Assembly: GCF_003859805.1 (NCBI RefSeq)
Contig: NZ_RQZG01000002.1
Coordinates: 62,001 to 126,000, forward strand
Reading direction: 5' to 3'
Origin: Arachnia propionica
GTDB lineage: Bacteria > Actinomycetota > Actinomycetes > Propionibacteriales > Propionibacteriaceae
DNA: 64,000 nucleotides
The position numbers were made by a program, and so were the translations under genes. This document shows positions 29,206 to 39,145 of the stretch, piece by piece (within the stretch, counting starts at the first letter, position 1; each line of letters opens with the position of its first letter). Under the pieces are notes generated by a model. It worked only from the letters and a program-made list of their open reading frames with translations. It was not told where the DNA came from and did no database searches.

Positions 29206-30852
29206 ATGACTGACTCCGGCAACGAGCGTCCCCGTCGGGCTTTCGCCCCTGAGGGTGCCGAGCCGGACGGCCTTGACGATACACGCCGCGCCGTCCCCGG
29301 TGGTGCCCGACGCGGCGCCGCGGATGACTTCGACACCCCCTTCGCACGTCCGGCCGATCCCGACTCCGCCACCGCCATCCCGGCACCGGTGCTGCCCGAG
29401 ACGGAACGTCGTCTCGACCCTCCGGCAGCGGTGGGACGTCGCTCCGTCTCCTCGGCCCCGGACGCTCCCCGTCGTTCCGCGCCGAGCACGACCTCGCCCA
29501 CCACCGCGACCATGTCGTTCCCGTCGCGGGCCCGTCTCGAGGAGTCCGGGGAGGGCGACGGCGGGTGGTTCCACCACCATCGCCGAACCCTGCTGCTGTG
29601 GGGAAGTGGTGCCCTGGCCGCCCTGGTGCTCATCGTCATCGGGTTCTTCGTCCTGGCGAACCGTGGCCGTGGTGACGAGGCCCAGCAGCCCGGCGAGTCG
29701 ACCACCTCGGAGCTCCCTCCGGCGGCCAGCACCGCCAACCTCATGGAGGCCTCGGACGCCGGCAACATCGTCCCGGATGTGAGCTGGTCGCAGGTGACCA
29801 CCTCCGAGTTGAAGAAGGACCACCAGTACCGTGTGGTGTGTCGGGGCAAGGACGTGGCCGACATCAACCCCGTGGTCTCGCTCCAGCGCACCCTGGGCGC
29901 TGACGACGCGGAGCGCCAGCCGGCCCTCCTCCACGAGATCGACGGCTACGCGAGTGTGGATGCCGCCACCCAGGTCTACGCGAAGCGGGTGAGCGACATC
30001 TCCACCTGCGCCATCAACCAGCTCTACATCGCCGGCGCCACGGCGGTGACCGGCCTGGGTGACGAGGCGGTCCAGGTGACGGTCGTCTCCGAGGAGGAGA
30101 ACAGCCTCCACCACACGCTGTTGATGGTGCGCACCGGTCGTACCGTGTCCACCTTCGTCGTGAAACAGACCGGGGCCGCGGTGGATCCCGCTCCACTGGC
30201 CCGGGCAGCTGCGGTCCGGCTGCAGGAGATCTGCGCCGCTTCGGAGGGCACCTGCCCGGGTGAACCGACGGTGACCCCGTCGGTGCCACCCAGGGTCGAG
30301 CCACCGGGGTGGCTCATCAGCGCCGACCTGCCACGGATCACCCCGGGCTCGGGCAAGTGGGTGCAGGGTGGTGCACCCGCGGACGTGAAGGCGAACGGCA
30401 TCGGGTGCGAGAACATGTCCTTGGACACCGATCCGGGTCCCACCGAACGCCAGCAGATCACCTTCGTGCTGAGCGAGACCAATCAGGTCCCGGCTGGTTT
30501 CGGCCTCGACGAGCTGCGTTTCACCTTCGCGGACGAGGAGGCCGCCAGCGGCTTCGAGTCCACGCTGGTGAGCAACATCCTCTCCTGCAAGGAACGGCTC
30601 ACCACGGCCAATGTCGCTGAGTTCGAGGCCGTGAGCGGCACCGGTGCCAACGAGGTGCCGGTCACCGCCCGGATGTTCTCGGTCTCCCTCGACAAGTCGG
30701 ACGACAGCAAAGCCCACTACCAGCTGGTCATCACCCGGGCCGCCAACACGGTGAGCTACGTCCTGGTCGCGGTGGCACCGGAGTACCAGTTCAGTGAGGC
30801 CCAGCTGGGCAGCGTCGCCATCCGTGCCGCCCAGCGGGCCACCCAGGCCTGA
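29206..30852 (+). CDS. Single-pass membrane protein with extracellular domain, unknown
   Basis: A 548-residue protein. The first 125 residues are Pro/Arg/Ser-rich and cytoplasmic, a single membrane helix lies near 132-152 (LLLWGSGALAALVLIVIGFFVL), and about 390 residues are outside. The outer part seems to contain two related halves, each with a cysteine pair (YRVVCRGKD with DISTCAINQ; NGIGCENM with ILSCKERL). Its place beside sucD and perM corresponds to Rv0954-type membrane proteins of mycobacteria. ATG 29206 is set by TTGGAGGTG. No enzymatic motif is visible; a cell-division or envelope role is inference from synteny. Confidence 0.75.
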   Translation: MTDSGNERPRRAFAPEGAEPDGLDDTRRAVPGGARRGAADDFDTPFARPADPDSATAIPAPVLPETERRLDPPAAVGRRSVSSAPDAPRRSAPSTTSPTTATMSFPSRARLEESGEGDGGWFHHHRRTLLLWGSGALAALVLIVIGFFVLANRGRGDEAQQPGESTTSELPPAASTANLMEASDAGNIVPDVSWSQVTTSELKKDHQYRVVCRGKDVADINPVVSLQRTLGADDAERQPALLHEIDGYASVDAATQVYAKRVSDISTCAINQLYIAGATAVTGLGDEAVQVTVVSEEENSLHHTLLMVRTGRTVSTFVVKQTGAAVDPAPLARAAAVRLQEICAASEGTCPGEPTVTPSVPPRVEPPGWLISADLPRITPGSGKWVQGGAPADVKANGIGCENMSLDTDPGPTERQQITFVLSETNQVPAGFGLDELRFTFADEEAASGFESTLVSNILSCKERLTTANVAEFEAVSGTGANEVPVTARMFSVSLDKSDDSKAHYQLVITRAANTVSYVLVAVAPEYQFSEAQLGSVAIRAAQRATQA

Positions 30853-30854
30853 GG

Positions 30855-31751
30855 TCAGCGCGTGTGACGACGCAGTTCGGCGATGCTGTCACGCACCAGC
30901 TGAGCGGTCTGGCTCGGGGTCTCCCCGACGCGCACCCCGGCGGCCTCCAGGGCCTCCTTCTTCGCGGCCGCGGTGCCCTTGCTCCCGGTGACGATGGCAC
31001 CGGCATGGCCCATCGTCCGGCCTGCCGGGGCGGTGAAGCCGGCGACGTACCCGATGACCGGTTTCGAGACGTGCTGCTCGATGTGGGCGCCGGCCCGCTC
31101 CTCCGCGTCGCCCCCGATCTCCCCGATCATGACGATCACCTCGGTCCCGGGGTCCTCCTCGAAGGCCTGCAGCACGTCGATGTGGGAGGTGCCCACCACC
31201 GGGTCGCCGCCGATCCCGACGGCGGTGGAGAAGCCGTGATCACGCAGTTCGTACATCATCTGGTAGGTCAGCGTCCCGGACTTGGAGACCAGCCCGATCC
31301 GGCCCTGCCCGGCGATGTGGGCGGGGATGATGCCGACGTTGGACAGCCCCGGTGAGATGAGTCCCGGGCAGTTCGGGCCGATCACCCTGGCCCCGTTGGC
31401 CCGGGCCGCCGCGTGGAACTCGAGGGCGTCGCGCACCGGGATGCCCTCGGTGATGACCACGCACAACCCGATGCCGGACTCGACGGCCTCGACGACGGCG
31501 TCGCGGGCGAACCTCGGGGGGACGAAGACCACGGAGGTGTCGGCCGCGGTGGCCGCCACCGCGTCAGACACCGTGTCGAACACCGGTACCGGGTCCTCCT
31601 CGAAGAGCACCGACTCACCGCCACGACCGGGGGTGACACCCCCGACGACGCGGGTGCCGGACATGATCATCCGTTGGGTGTGCTTGCGCCCTTCCCTGCC
31701 GGTCATGCCCTGGACCACGACGCGGGTGTGCTGGTTGATGAAGACAGCCAT
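30855..31751 (-). CDS. sucD: Succinyl-CoA synthetase alpha subunit
   Basis: A 298-residue subunit that binds CoA and carries the phosphorylated histidine of the TCA-cycle enzyme. The CoA-binding opening [22 protein letters not shown] and the catalytic His loop [11 protein letters not shown] are intact. ATG 31751 has GAGAGGAAACC upstream and follows sucC by 19 bp. The stop is 2 bp from that of the convergent membrane protein gene. Confidence 0.97.
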   Translation of the reverse strand: MAVFINQHTRVVVQGMTGREGRKHTQRMIMSGTRVVGGVTPGRGGESVLFEEDPVPVFDTVSDAVAATAADTSVVFVPPRFARDAVVEAVESGIGLCVVITEGIPVRDALEFHAAARANGARVIGPNCPGLISPGLSNVGIIPAHIAGQGRIGLVSKSGTLTYQMMYELRDHGFSTAVGIGGDPVVGTSHIDVLQAFEEDPGTEVIVMIGEIGGDAEERAGAHIEQHVSKPVIGYVAGFTAPAGRTMGHAGAIVTGSKGTAAAKKEALEAAGVRVGETPSQTAQLVRDSIAELRRHTR

Positions 31752-31770
31752 GGTTTCCTCTCCTGATGCC

Positions 31771-32940
31771 TCAGTGCCCGGAGGCGAGTCGGGCGGCCGT
31801 GGCCGCTGCCCGGTCCATCGTGTCCTCGACGTGGATGAGTGGGTGTGCCGCCTCCTCGAGGATGGCCCTGCCCACCTCGACGGAGTTGCCGTCCAGGCGC
31901 ACCACGATGGGCAGACGCGCGTCGTCACCGAGGAGCTCGAGGGCGTGGACGATGCCGGTGGCGACATCGTTGCAGGCCGTGATCCCGCCGAAGACGTTGA
32001 CGAGGACACTCCTCACCTGCGGGTCACTCATGATGATCCGCAGGCCGTTGGCCATGACCTGGGAGGAGGCTCCGCCCCCGATGTCCAGGAAGTTGGCCGG
32101 TCTCGGCGCCCCGGGCAGGTCCCTGCCGGCCCGCTCCACCACGTCGAGGGTGCTCATCACCAGTCCTGCCCCGTTGCCGATGATCCCGACGCTGCCGGAC
32201 AGGTGGACGTAGTTGAGATCCAGGGCACGGGCCTGTTGCTCCAGTTCGGTCTCGCCGGAGGAGGCATGGTAGGAGGCCCAGTCGTGCCGGAAATCGGCGT
32301 TGCCGTCAAGGGTCACCTTGCCGTCGAGCGCACTGAGCGAACCGTCGGTGAGCCTCACCAGGGGGTTCACCTCCACCAGGGTCGCATCGACGTCGTGGAA
32401 CAGCCGCCACAGTGAGACGAAGACCTCTGCCAGCGCCTCGTGATCCGCCTCCGGGAATCCTGCGCGTGCCGCGATCTCACGGCCGACGGCTCCATCGATG
32501 CCAACGGTGACGTCCAGGGGGATGCGCACCAGCGCCTCGGGATGTTCGACGGCGAGGGTCTCGATGTCCATGCCACCCTGCCGGGAACACATCGCGAGGT
32601 AGCCACCGGCAGCACGGTCCAACAGGATGGAGAAGTAGTGCTCCTCGGCGATCTCGGCGGCCGGACACACCATCACCTCCTCGACGGTGTGGCCCTTGAT
32701 GTCCATGCCGAGGATGGCCGACGCCACCTCGGCCACCTCCTCGCGACCACGGGCCAGCTTGACCCCGCCGGCCTTGCCACGTCCCCCGGTGCGCACCTGC
32801 GCCTTGACCACCACCACCTCCGCATCGAGGTCGGTGCGAGCGGAGACGGCCTGCTCGGGGGTTCTGGCCACGATTCCGGGTAGGACGGGCACACCGAAGT
32901 CCCTGAACAGTCCGCGTGCTTGGTACTCCAGCAGATCCAT
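31771..32940 (-). CDS. sucC: Succinyl-CoA synthetase beta subunit
   Basis: A 389-residue ATP-grasp subunit that binds nucleotide and succinate. [50 protein letters not shown] and [14 protein letters not shown] are standard. ATG 32940 is chosen over 32946 because AGGAG is then 9 nt away instead of 3. It forms an operon with sucD. The upstream region (32947-33112) is shared with the divergent M23 peptidase gene. Confidence 0.97.
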   Translation of the reverse strand: MDLLEYQARGLFRDFGVPVLPGIVARTPEQAVSARTDLDAEVVVVKAQVRTGGRGKAGGVKLARGREEVAEVASAILGMDIKGHTVEEVMVCPAAEIAEEHYFSILLDRAAGGYLAMCSRQGGMDIETLAVEHPEALVRIPLDVTVGIDGAVGREIAARAGFPEADHEALAEVFVSLWRLFHDVDATLVEVNPLVRLTDGSLSALDGKVTLDGNADFRHDWASYHASSGETELEQQARALDLNYVHLSGSVGIIGNGAGLVMSTLDVVERAGRDLPGAPRPANFLDIGGGASSQVMANGLRIIMSDPQVRSVLVNVFGGITACNDVATGIVHALELLGDDARLPIVVRLDGNSVEVGRAILEEAAHPLIHVEDTMDRAAATAARLASGH

Positions 32941-33054
32941 GGACATCAGCTCCTGAATCGACGTTGATCTGGGGGGCAGGGCCTCACCCTAACCGCTGCG
33001 ACGGCTGCTGGTCCACCGTCTTGGCCCTTGCCATCCGAAAAGGTGGCCACCATT

Positions 33055-33082
33055 TTGAGAACAAGCTGAGAATTGCTAAGGT
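33055..33082 (+). promoter_or_regulatory. Sigma70-type promoter of the M23 peptidase gene
   Basis: TTGAGA (33055-33060), a 16-bp spacer and TAAGGT (33077-33082) precede a conventional leader with GAGGAG and a TTG start. This contrasts with the leaderless genes around it. Confidence 0.6.
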
Positions 33083-33112
33083 TTAGCGCGTTGGTTCCCT
33101 GAGGAGACGACT

Positions 33113-34135
33113 TTGAAGATCAACGAACCGCGACCTGCGGCACGCCGGGCCCTTGCTCCCGAGCAGGACGTCGAACCGGACGTCGTCGAGGCCTCCATCG
33201 CCACCCCCTCCCGTCGAGGCCGTGCCCGGCTGAGCCGGACCGCCGTCGCAGCGGTCGCGGCTGGCAGCGTGGCAGCAGCCGCCGTCTTCGGATGGGCCTG
33301 GAGCTCACGGTCCGCGGACGAGTCGGTCAGCGAGGTCATCGCCACCGATGCCGCGGTGCCTGAGAGCGCCGCCCGGGCCGTCGAGAACGGGTTCCCCACC
33401 AACGAGGAGGACGCCTCCCGCTCAGCGATCCGCAGCAACCTGGACACGGCCATGGCCGACCAGGCCGCCAAGGAGCACGAGGAGGACCTGGACTCCACCT
33501 ACAACGACTCCACCAGCAACATCGCCACGGAAACCGCCGCCGAGCGGGAGGCCAAGATGGATGCCGACCTGGAGCTGGTGGCGGCCCAGGAGGAGAAGAT
33601 CAAGGCCGAGAAGCAGGCTGCCGCCGAGCGCCTCGCAGCCGCTGAGGCCGCCCTCAAGAAACAGGGCGTCGACACCTCCAAGATCTCGAAGGAGGACCTC
33701 AACGCAGCCGGTTCGAAGGGAGGCGCACTGCCGCTGAAACCCGGGACGTTCCGGATGGGTCCCCACTACCGGCAGCACGGCATCTGGGCCCGCTACCACA
33801 CCGGGCAGGACTTCACTGCCCCGAAGGGCACCGAGATCTACGCCGCCGCCTCGGGCATCGTGATCAGCCCCACCAGCGCCGGCTGGGCCGGAACCAACGT
33901 GGTGATCTCCCACTCCAACGGCGGATCGACGCTGTACGCCCACATGTCCCGCTCGGTGGTCAAGCCCGGTCAGAGCGTCAAGGCCGGTGACCTCATCGGC
34001 TACGTCGGCTCCAGTGGCAGGAGCACCGGCCCGCACCTCCACTTCGAGTACTACCCGAAGGGCACCACCCCGGGCAAGGTCTACGAGGCCGGTGATCCGA
34101 TGGCCTTCCTGCGGAGCCTGGGCGTCAACGCCTGA
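33113..34135 (+). CDS. M23 (LytM) family peptidoglycan peptidase with coiled coil
   Basis: A 340-residue envelope protein. A basic N-terminus and one membrane segment (about 40-63) are followed by a charged coiled coil (about 100-195) and a C-terminal M23 domain. The zinc and catalytic residues are visible in HTGQDFTAPKGTEIYAA, TLYAHMS and TGPHLHFEYY. TTG 33113 is taken as start because GAGGAG lies 7 nt upstream. The layout resembles Rv0950c, the neighbour of uvrD1 and sucC in mycobacteria. Because LytM motifs look intact, it may itself cleave cross-links or activate other hydrolases. A 17-bp hairpin follows. Confidence 0.92.
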   Translation: MKINEPRPAARRALAPEQDVEPDVVEASIATPSRRGRARLSRTAVAAVAAGSVAAAAVFGWAWSSRSADESVSEVIATDAAVPESAARAVENGFPTNEEDASRSAIRSNLDTAMADQAAKEHEEDLDSTYNDSTSNIATETAAEREAKMDADLELVAAQEEKIKAEKQAAAERLAAAEAALKKQGVDTSKISKEDLNAAGSKGGALPLKPGTFRMGPHYRQHGIWARYHTGQDFTAPKGTEIYAAASGIVISPTSAGWAGTNVVISHSNGGSTLYAHMSRSVVKPGQSVKAGDLIGYVGSSGRSTGPHLHFEYYPKGTTPGKVYEAGDPMAFLRSLGVNA

Positions 34136-34157
34136 CCCAGGTGCACTGATCCATCCT

Positions 34158-34195
34158 CATCGTGCCCCACCCGCTGCGGCGGGTGGGGCACGATG
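34158..34195. terminator. Hairpin terminator between M23 peptidase and pcrA
   Basis: A perfect 17-bp stem (34158-34174 and 34179-34195) with loop TGCG lies between two convergent stops, 22 bp after one and 7 bp before the other. Confidence 0.9.
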
Positions 34196-34201
34196 CCGTG
34201 G

Positions 34202-36598
34202 TCAGAGCTTCTCCATCGGTGCCTGGGCCGGGGCCAGGCGTTTCCTGCCGGCCGAGCCGAAGTCGACGTCGACGCGCTGCTTGTCGCCGATCCCCTGCAC
34301 CGCGAGGACCGTTCCCATCCCGAACATCGAGTGGAGCACCCGATCCCCGACCGCCAGGTCGCTCACGGGAGTGGGCCGGGTGCGGCCCTTGCCGAGGCCC
34401 ACCGCGTCCCTGGTCCGTGAGACCCGGTCGGCGCTGCTGGCCGCCCAGCCGACCGACGGCTCCTCACCGAGTCGGCGCCAGTCGATCAGGCCGGACGGGA
34501 TCTCGTCGAGGAATCGTGAGGCCGGGTTGTGGCCCACCGTGCCGAAGGTGACGCGCACCTGGGCCCGGGTGAGGTGGAGCAGCTTCCGGGCCCGGGTGAT
34601 CCCCACGTAGGCCAGGCGTCGTTCCTCCGCCAGTTCCTCGGCCGAGGCCATGGCCCTGGCGTGGGGGAACACCCCGTCCTCCATGCCGGTCAGGAACACC
34701 GTGTCGAACTCCAGCCCCTTCGCGGTGTGGAGGGTCATCAGCGTCACCACACCCTGCCCGTCGCCGTCCGGCACCTGGTCCGAGTCCGCCACCAGCGCGA
34801 TGCGCTCCAGGAAGGCGGGCAGCGAGTCGTCGGGTTCGGGCATCCCGGCGGCAAGGGGTGAGCCGGCGTCCTCGTCGTCGAGATCGACGGTGTTGGCGGC
34901 GGCCACGAACTCCGCAGCGACACTGACCAGTTCCTCCAGGTTCTCCAGCCGGGTCTCGTCCTGTGGGTCGGTGGAGTTCTGCAGTTCCGCCAGGTAGCCG
35001 GATCCGGTCAGCACCGAGGTCAGGATCTCGTGGGCCGGTCGGCCCTGGGCCATCTGCACCCGGTGCGTCTCGATGAGGTCCACGAAGGTCCGGATCTGCT
35101 TCGCGGACCGGGTGGACAGGCCCGGGGCCTCGTCACTGCGGGTCAGGGCCTCGAAGAAACTGATCCGCGTGGCCGCGGCCAGCGAGGCGATGGCGGCCTC
35201 GGCCCGCTCCCCGATGCCCCGTCTGGGCACGTTGAGGACGCGGCGCACGGACACGTCGTCGGCCGGGTTGGCGATGGCACGCAGGTAGGCGATGGCATCA
35301 CGCACCTCCTTGCGCTCGTAGAAGCGCACTCCCCCCACCACCTTGTAGGGCATCCCCACCCGGATGAACACCTCCTCCAGGGCCCGGGACTGGGCGTTGG
35401 TGCGGTAGAACACCGCCACGTCCCCGTACCGGGTGACACCGTCGTCGACCAGCCGGTCGATCTCGGAGGCGACGAACTGGGCCTCGTCGTGCTCGGTGTC
35501 GGCCACCCATCCCACGATGGGGCTGCCCTCACCGAGCTCACTCCACAGGGTCTTGTCGCGACGACCCTCGTTGCGGGAGATCACGGCATTGGCCGCCTGG
35601 AGGATGGTGTTGGTGGAGCGGTAGTTCTGGTCCAGCACGATGGTGCGGGCGCCGGTGAAGTCGGCCTCGAAGTCCAGGATGTTGCGGATGGTGGCACCAC
35701 GGAAGGCGTAGATGGACTGGTCGGAGTCCCCCACCACCATGAGTTCGGCGGGCTCGACCGCCTTCATCCCGCTCGCGGACGGGGTGGGCTCGCCGCACAG
35801 CTCCCGGATCAGCACGTACTGGGCGTGGTTGGTGTCCTGGTACTCGTCGACCAGGACGTGCCGGAACCTGCGGCGGTACTTCTCCCGGACGTCCGGGAAG
35901 GCCTGGAACAGGTTGACGGTGGTCATGATGAGGTCGTCGAAGTCCAGGGCGTTCGCGGCCCGAAGGCGCGCCTGGTAGTCACGGTAGACCTCGGCGTGGA
36001 TCCTCTGGTGGGGGCCTGCGGCCACCTCGGCCGCGGTCTCGAAGTCCACCAGGTCGTTCTTCCAGGTGCTGATGGCGTTCATCACCGCACGCACCGGGAA
36101 CTGCTTCGGGTCACATTCCTGGTCACGCAGCACCAGACCCATGAGTCGTTTCGCGTCGGCGTCGTCGTAGATGGAGAAGGACCTGGCCATCTGGAACCGG
36201 TCGATGTCGGAGCGCAGGATGCGCACGCAGGCGGAGTGGAAGGTGGAGACCCACATCAGTCTGGCCCGGTTGCCCACCAGCTCGGCCACACGCTCCCGCA
36301 TCTCGGCGGCGGCCTTGTTGGTGAAGGTGATCGCCAGCACCGCCCCGGGGTGGACGCCACGGACCCCGACCAGGTGCGCGATCCGCCTCGTCAGCACCCG
36401 GGTCTTCCCGGAACCTGCCCCTGCGACGACGAGGACCGGGCTCCCGGCATGGGTGACGGCATCCAGTTGTGGCGGGTTGAGCCCCTCGAGGAGATCCCCC
36501 TCGTCCACCTGCCGGGCCGACACGACGGGGTCTGGACGCGATGCCGTCCGGTTGGTGGTGAACACGGCGGCGAGATCAGGGAAGAGACTGTCTGACAT
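34202..36598 (-). CDS. pcrA: ATP-dependent DNA helicase PcrA/UvrD
   Basis: A 798-residue SF1A 3'-5' helicase for nucleotide-excision repair and replication-fork clearance. Walker A VVAGAGSGKTRVLTRR, DEYQDTNHAQY (motif II), GDSDQSIYAFRGA (motif III), LDQNYRSTN (motif IV) and LMTLHTAKGLEFDTVFLTG (motif V) are all intact. The C-terminal 50 residues (VGDRVLHSMFGMGTVLAVQG) form the Tudor-like RNA-polymerase-binding end typical of PcrA/UvrD1. ATG 36598 follows TAGGGT by 9 nt, close to leaderless. Confidence 0.97.
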   Translation of the reverse strand: MSDSLFPDLAAVFTTNRTASRPDPVVSARQVDEGDLLEGLNPPQLDAVTHAGSPVLVVAGAGSGKTRVLTRRIAHLVGVRGVHPGAVLAITFTNKAAAEMRERVAELVGNRARLMWVSTFHSACVRILRSDIDRFQMARSFSIYDDADAKRLMGLVLRDQECDPKQFPVRAVMNAISTWKNDLVDFETAAEVAAGPHQRIHAEVYRDYQARLRAANALDFDDLIMTTVNLFQAFPDVREKYRRRFRHVLVDEYQDTNHAQYVLIRELCGEPTPSASGMKAVEPAELMVVGDSDQSIYAFRGATIRNILDFEADFTGARTIVLDQNYRSTNTILQAANAVISRNEGRRDKTLWSELGEGSPIVGWVADTEHDEAQFVASEIDRLVDDGVTRYGDVAVFYRTNAQSRALEEVFIRVGMPYKVVGGVRFYERKEVRDAIAYLRAIANPADDVSVRRVLNVPRRGIGERAEAAIASLAAATRISFFEALTRSDEAPGLSTRSAKQIRTFVDLIETHRVQMAQGRPAHEILTSVLTGSGYLAELQNSTDPQDETRLENLEELVSVAAEFVAAANTVDLDDEDAGSPLAAGMPEPDDSLPAFLERIALVADSDQVPDGDGQGVVTLMTLHTAKGLEFDTVFLTGMEDGVFPHARAMASAEELAEERRLAYVGITRARKLLHLTRAQVRVTFGTVGHNPASRFLDEIPSGLIDWRRLGEEPSVGWAASSADRVSRTRDAVGLGKGRTRPTPVSDLAVGDRVLHSMFGMGTVLAVQGIGDKQRVDVDFGSAGRKRLAPAQAPMEKL

Positions 36599-36752
36599 GG
36601 TGGATCCACCCTATTGGACACCGCTGAGATCCGCGCCATGACATGTCGACCCAAACGGACGACAGGAACGGGCTCCCGGGCGTTCCTTCCGCCCGGGTGT
36701 CTCGTCTAGGGTGGATCAGGTAACGGTTTCGTAACTGCCGGAAAGACTGCGT

Positions 36753-37727
36753 ATGCGTTTCATCCAGCTGGCCGCCGCGGTGGCACTGCTGCTGCCCACG
36801 GGACTGGCGACGGCACACGCGGCCCAGCCCGACCTCACCCCCGTCGTCCTGCCGATGGAGGAGAACACGACGGCCGGGTACGCCCGAACCATCCTCGCGA
36901 AGGTCAACGAGCTCCGGGCCGACAAGGGCCTTGCCCCGGTGACCAGGTACCGGGAGCTGGACGCCATCGCCACCGACTGGTCGCAGCAGATGGCGACGCA
37001 GGCGTCGTTGTCGCACCGGCCGAACTTCACCAACCACTACCCCTCCGGCTGGAGCAACGCCGCGGAGAACGTCGCGATGCACGGCGGGAGCGGTGACATC
37101 GGGGCGATGATGTTCGACCTGTGGCTGAACTCCCCCGGCCACTACGCCAACATGGTCAACCCTGAGTTGAACTCCATCGGGATCGGCCTGGCCCACGATC
37201 CGGTCAACAACGCCTGGTACGCCACCCAGAACTTCGCGAACTACTCCGACGCCGAGGCAGCAACGCTGACGAAGGTCGGTGGCGAGTCCCCCCGCCCCCG
37301 GCCGAGCCCGACCCCGGATCCCAGCACACCGCCGTCGCCCCCTGCCCCGAGCCCGTCGAAGGAATCCACCCCACCGCAGTCACCCACCCCCTCACCGACC
37401 CCGACCCCGTCCGAGCCCGACTCCCCCACTCCCGAGGGGCAGGACGCCACGTCGCCCAGTGCCTCGGGCAGTCGTCCTGCGATGACCCTGCCCAGTGAAC
37501 TCGTCGAGGATCCCACACCTTCGTCGGATGCCCCCATGGTCACCCCCTCCGCCACCACCTCGGAGCCGACGCCGACACCCTCGCCGAGCATCCAGCCCTC
37601 CGGTTCCCCGGCCGCCCTCGCCGAGCTCGACGAGGCCGGTCCGTCCTGGGGCATGATCTCCTTGGGCGTCGCGCTGACCGGCACCGCCGTCGCGGGCCTG
37701 GTGTTCCTCTTCCGACGCCTGTTCTAG
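36753..37727 (+). CDS. Secreted CAP (SCP/PR-1) domain protein with Pro-rich stalk and C-terminal membrane anchor
   Basis: A 324-residue surface protein. A signal peptide (about 1-23, cleaved near AHA) leads to a CAP domain at about 45-165 with the conserved His and Glu (SHRP, AENVA) and SPGHYANMVNP. A 120-residue Pro/Ser/Thr/Glu stalk follows, then a single membrane helix near the end (ISLGVALTGTAVAGLVFLF) and a short basic tail. There is no LPxTG sortase motif, so it is held by the helix. CAP proteins bind lipids or glycans; the ligand here is unknown. Its stop TAG shares the CTAG palindrome with the convergent reductase. Confidence 0.9.
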   Translation: MRFIQLAAAVALLLPTGLATAHAAQPDLTPVVLPMEENTTAGYARTILAKVNELRADKGLAPVTRYRELDAIATDWSQQMATQASLSHRPNFTNHYPSGWSNAAENVAMHGGSGDIGAMMFDLWLNSPGHYANMVNPELNSIGIGLAHDPVNNAWYATQNFANYSDAEAATLTKVGGESPRPRPSPTPDPSTPPSPPAPSPSKESTPPQSPTPSPTPTPSEPDSPTPEGQDATSPSASGSRPAMTLPSELVEDPTPSSDAPMVTPSATTSEPTPTPSPSIQPSGSPAALAELDEAGPSWGMISLGVALTGTAVAGLVFLFRRLF

Positions 37728-38752
37728 ACCTCACGGTCGCGGGAGACCCAGCCCTTGGGGGTGAAGGACAGGTTTCGTTCACCGACGACCAGGTCAGCGA
37801 CGGCGTCCAGGTGCCGCAGCTGATCCTCATCCAGGGTGATCCCCACCGCGGCCGCGTTCTCCCGGACCCGGGTGATGGAGCGGGTACCGGGGATCGGCAC
37901 CACCGGTAGCCCGTGTCGCTGCTGGGCTGTCATGAGCCAGGCCAGGGCCACCTGGGCAGCGGTGGCACCCAGGTCCTGCGCGATGCCCTGGATCACCCGT
38001 ACCACCGCCTGGTTCGCCTCGAAGTGCCGCTGGAACCGATCCTCGGCCCTGAGCATGGAGGCTGCGATCCGCTCCGGGGTCAGCGTCCCGGTCAGGAACC
38101 CACGACCCAGCGGGCTGTAGGGCACGAAACCGGCACCCACCTCCCGGGCCGCCGGGACGACCTGCGCCTCGACGTCCCGGGACCAGAGGCTCCACTCGCT
38201 CTGGATGGCGGTGATCGGATGCACCGTGGCCGCTGCCCTGATCTCCGGGGCGGTCACCTCGGAGAGCCCCAGGTGCCGGACCTTGCCCTCGGCCACCAGC
38301 TCGGCCATCGACGCCACCGTCTCCTCGATGGGAACCCGGAGATCCCGGCGATGCATGTAGTAGAGGTCGATGGTCTCGATGCCGAGCCGCTTCAGGGAGG
38401 CCTCGCAGGCGGAGCGCACGTGGTCGCGGTCCCCACGAACTGCAGGCGCGTCCGGAGTCCCGATGGCTCCGGTGATGCCGAACTTGGTGGCCAGCTGTAC
38501 CTCGGAACGTCGCTCCCGCAGCAGCTGGGCCATCAACTCCTCATTGGTGCCCGCCGGGCCACTCGTCTTGGGGCGGGGTTCACCGTAGACGTCGGCCGTG
38601 TCCAGAAAGGTGATTCCTGCATCCACGGCGGCGTGCAGCACCCGCAGCGCCTCCGCCGGGTCGGTGTGGCCGTAGACGTGGCTGAGCGCCATGCCGCCGA
38701 AGCCCAGGCGGCTGACCTCAAGGCCGTGGCCGAGATCGATGGTGTCGGTCAT
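37724..38752 (-). CDS. Aldo/keto reductase
   Basis: A 342-residue NADPH-dependent oxidoreductase with TIM-barrel motifs: GFGGMALSHVYG near the start, DTADVYGE with catalytic Asp and Tyr, LATKFG with Lys, and YYMHRRD with His. The C-terminal cofactor segment VPIPGTRS is also present. It is coupled by a 4-bp overlap to the MerR regulator upstream and is therefore probably induced by that protein in response to an aldehyde or electrophile. The actual substrate is not known. The stop codon overlaps that of the convergent CAP gene. Confidence 0.93.
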   Translation of the reverse strand: MTDTIDLGHGLEVSRLGFGGMALSHVYGHTDPAEALRVLHAAVDAGITFLDTADVYGEPRPKTSGPAGTNEELMAQLLRERRSEVQLATKFGITGAIGTPDAPAVRGDRDHVRSACEASLKRLGIETIDLYYMHRRDLRVPIEETVASMAELVAEGKVRHLGLSEVTAPEIRAAATVHPITAIQSEWSLWSRDVEAQVVPAAREVGAGFVPYSPLGRGFLTGTLTPERIAASMLRAEDRFQRHFEANQAVVRVIQGIAQDLGATAAQVALAWLMTAQQRHGLPVVPIPGTRSITRVRENAAAVGITLDEDQLRHLDAVADLVVGERNLSFTPKGWVSRDREV

Positions 38753-39138
38753 TCTCGCTCCTTCTCCTCGATGAGGTGCTGGTAGGCGCCGATCTTGCGG
38801 TCGAGCACCTCGAGATCGCTGGTGAGCTGGTCCAGCTGGCCCCGCACGCTCTCCCGGTGTCGCCGCAACAGCTCCAGACGCTCCGGGTGGGTGCTCTCAC
38901 CCGCCATCACCAGCTCCACGTAACGCCTCATCCGCGCCACCGGCATGCCCGTGCGACGCAACCGCACCAGTAGCTGCACCATCACAACGGCTCGGTCGTC
39001 GTAGCTGCGGTGGCCGTTGTGGTCACGGTCCACGTGCGGGATCAGCCCTTCTCGTTCATACCAGCGCAGGGTGTCCCGGCTGAGTCCGGTCAGGTCCGCC
39101 ATCTCGGCTATCCCACGCTTCTTGCTCGCCTTCGGCAT
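38749..39138 (-). CDS. MerR family regulator of the aldo/keto reductase
   Basis: A 129-residue short MerR protein with winged helix (IAEMADLTGLSRDTLRWYEREGLIP) and a dimerisation coiled coil but no extra ligand domain and no cysteine in the sequence, so thiol sensing as in SoxR or NmlR is unlikely. ATG 39138 is preferred to the longer frame because it lies 7 nt after the TACCGT -10 of a MerR-type promoter. It heads a two-gene unit with the reductase and is probably autoregulated through the dyad at 39153-39174. Confidence 0.9.
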   Translation of the reverse strand: MPKASKKRGIAEMADLTGLSRDTLRWYEREGLIPHVDRDHNGHRSYDDRAVVMVQLLVRLRRTGMPVARMRRYVELVMAGESTHPERLELLRRHRESVRGQLDQLTSDLEVLDRKIGAYQHLIEEKERE

Positions 39139-39145
39139 GTCCTCC

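Noticed and set aside
27721-30717. 998-codon minus-strand open frame
   Set aside because: Only the part up to 29103 is real (PerM-like). The rest is antisense to the membrane protein gene at 29206-30852.
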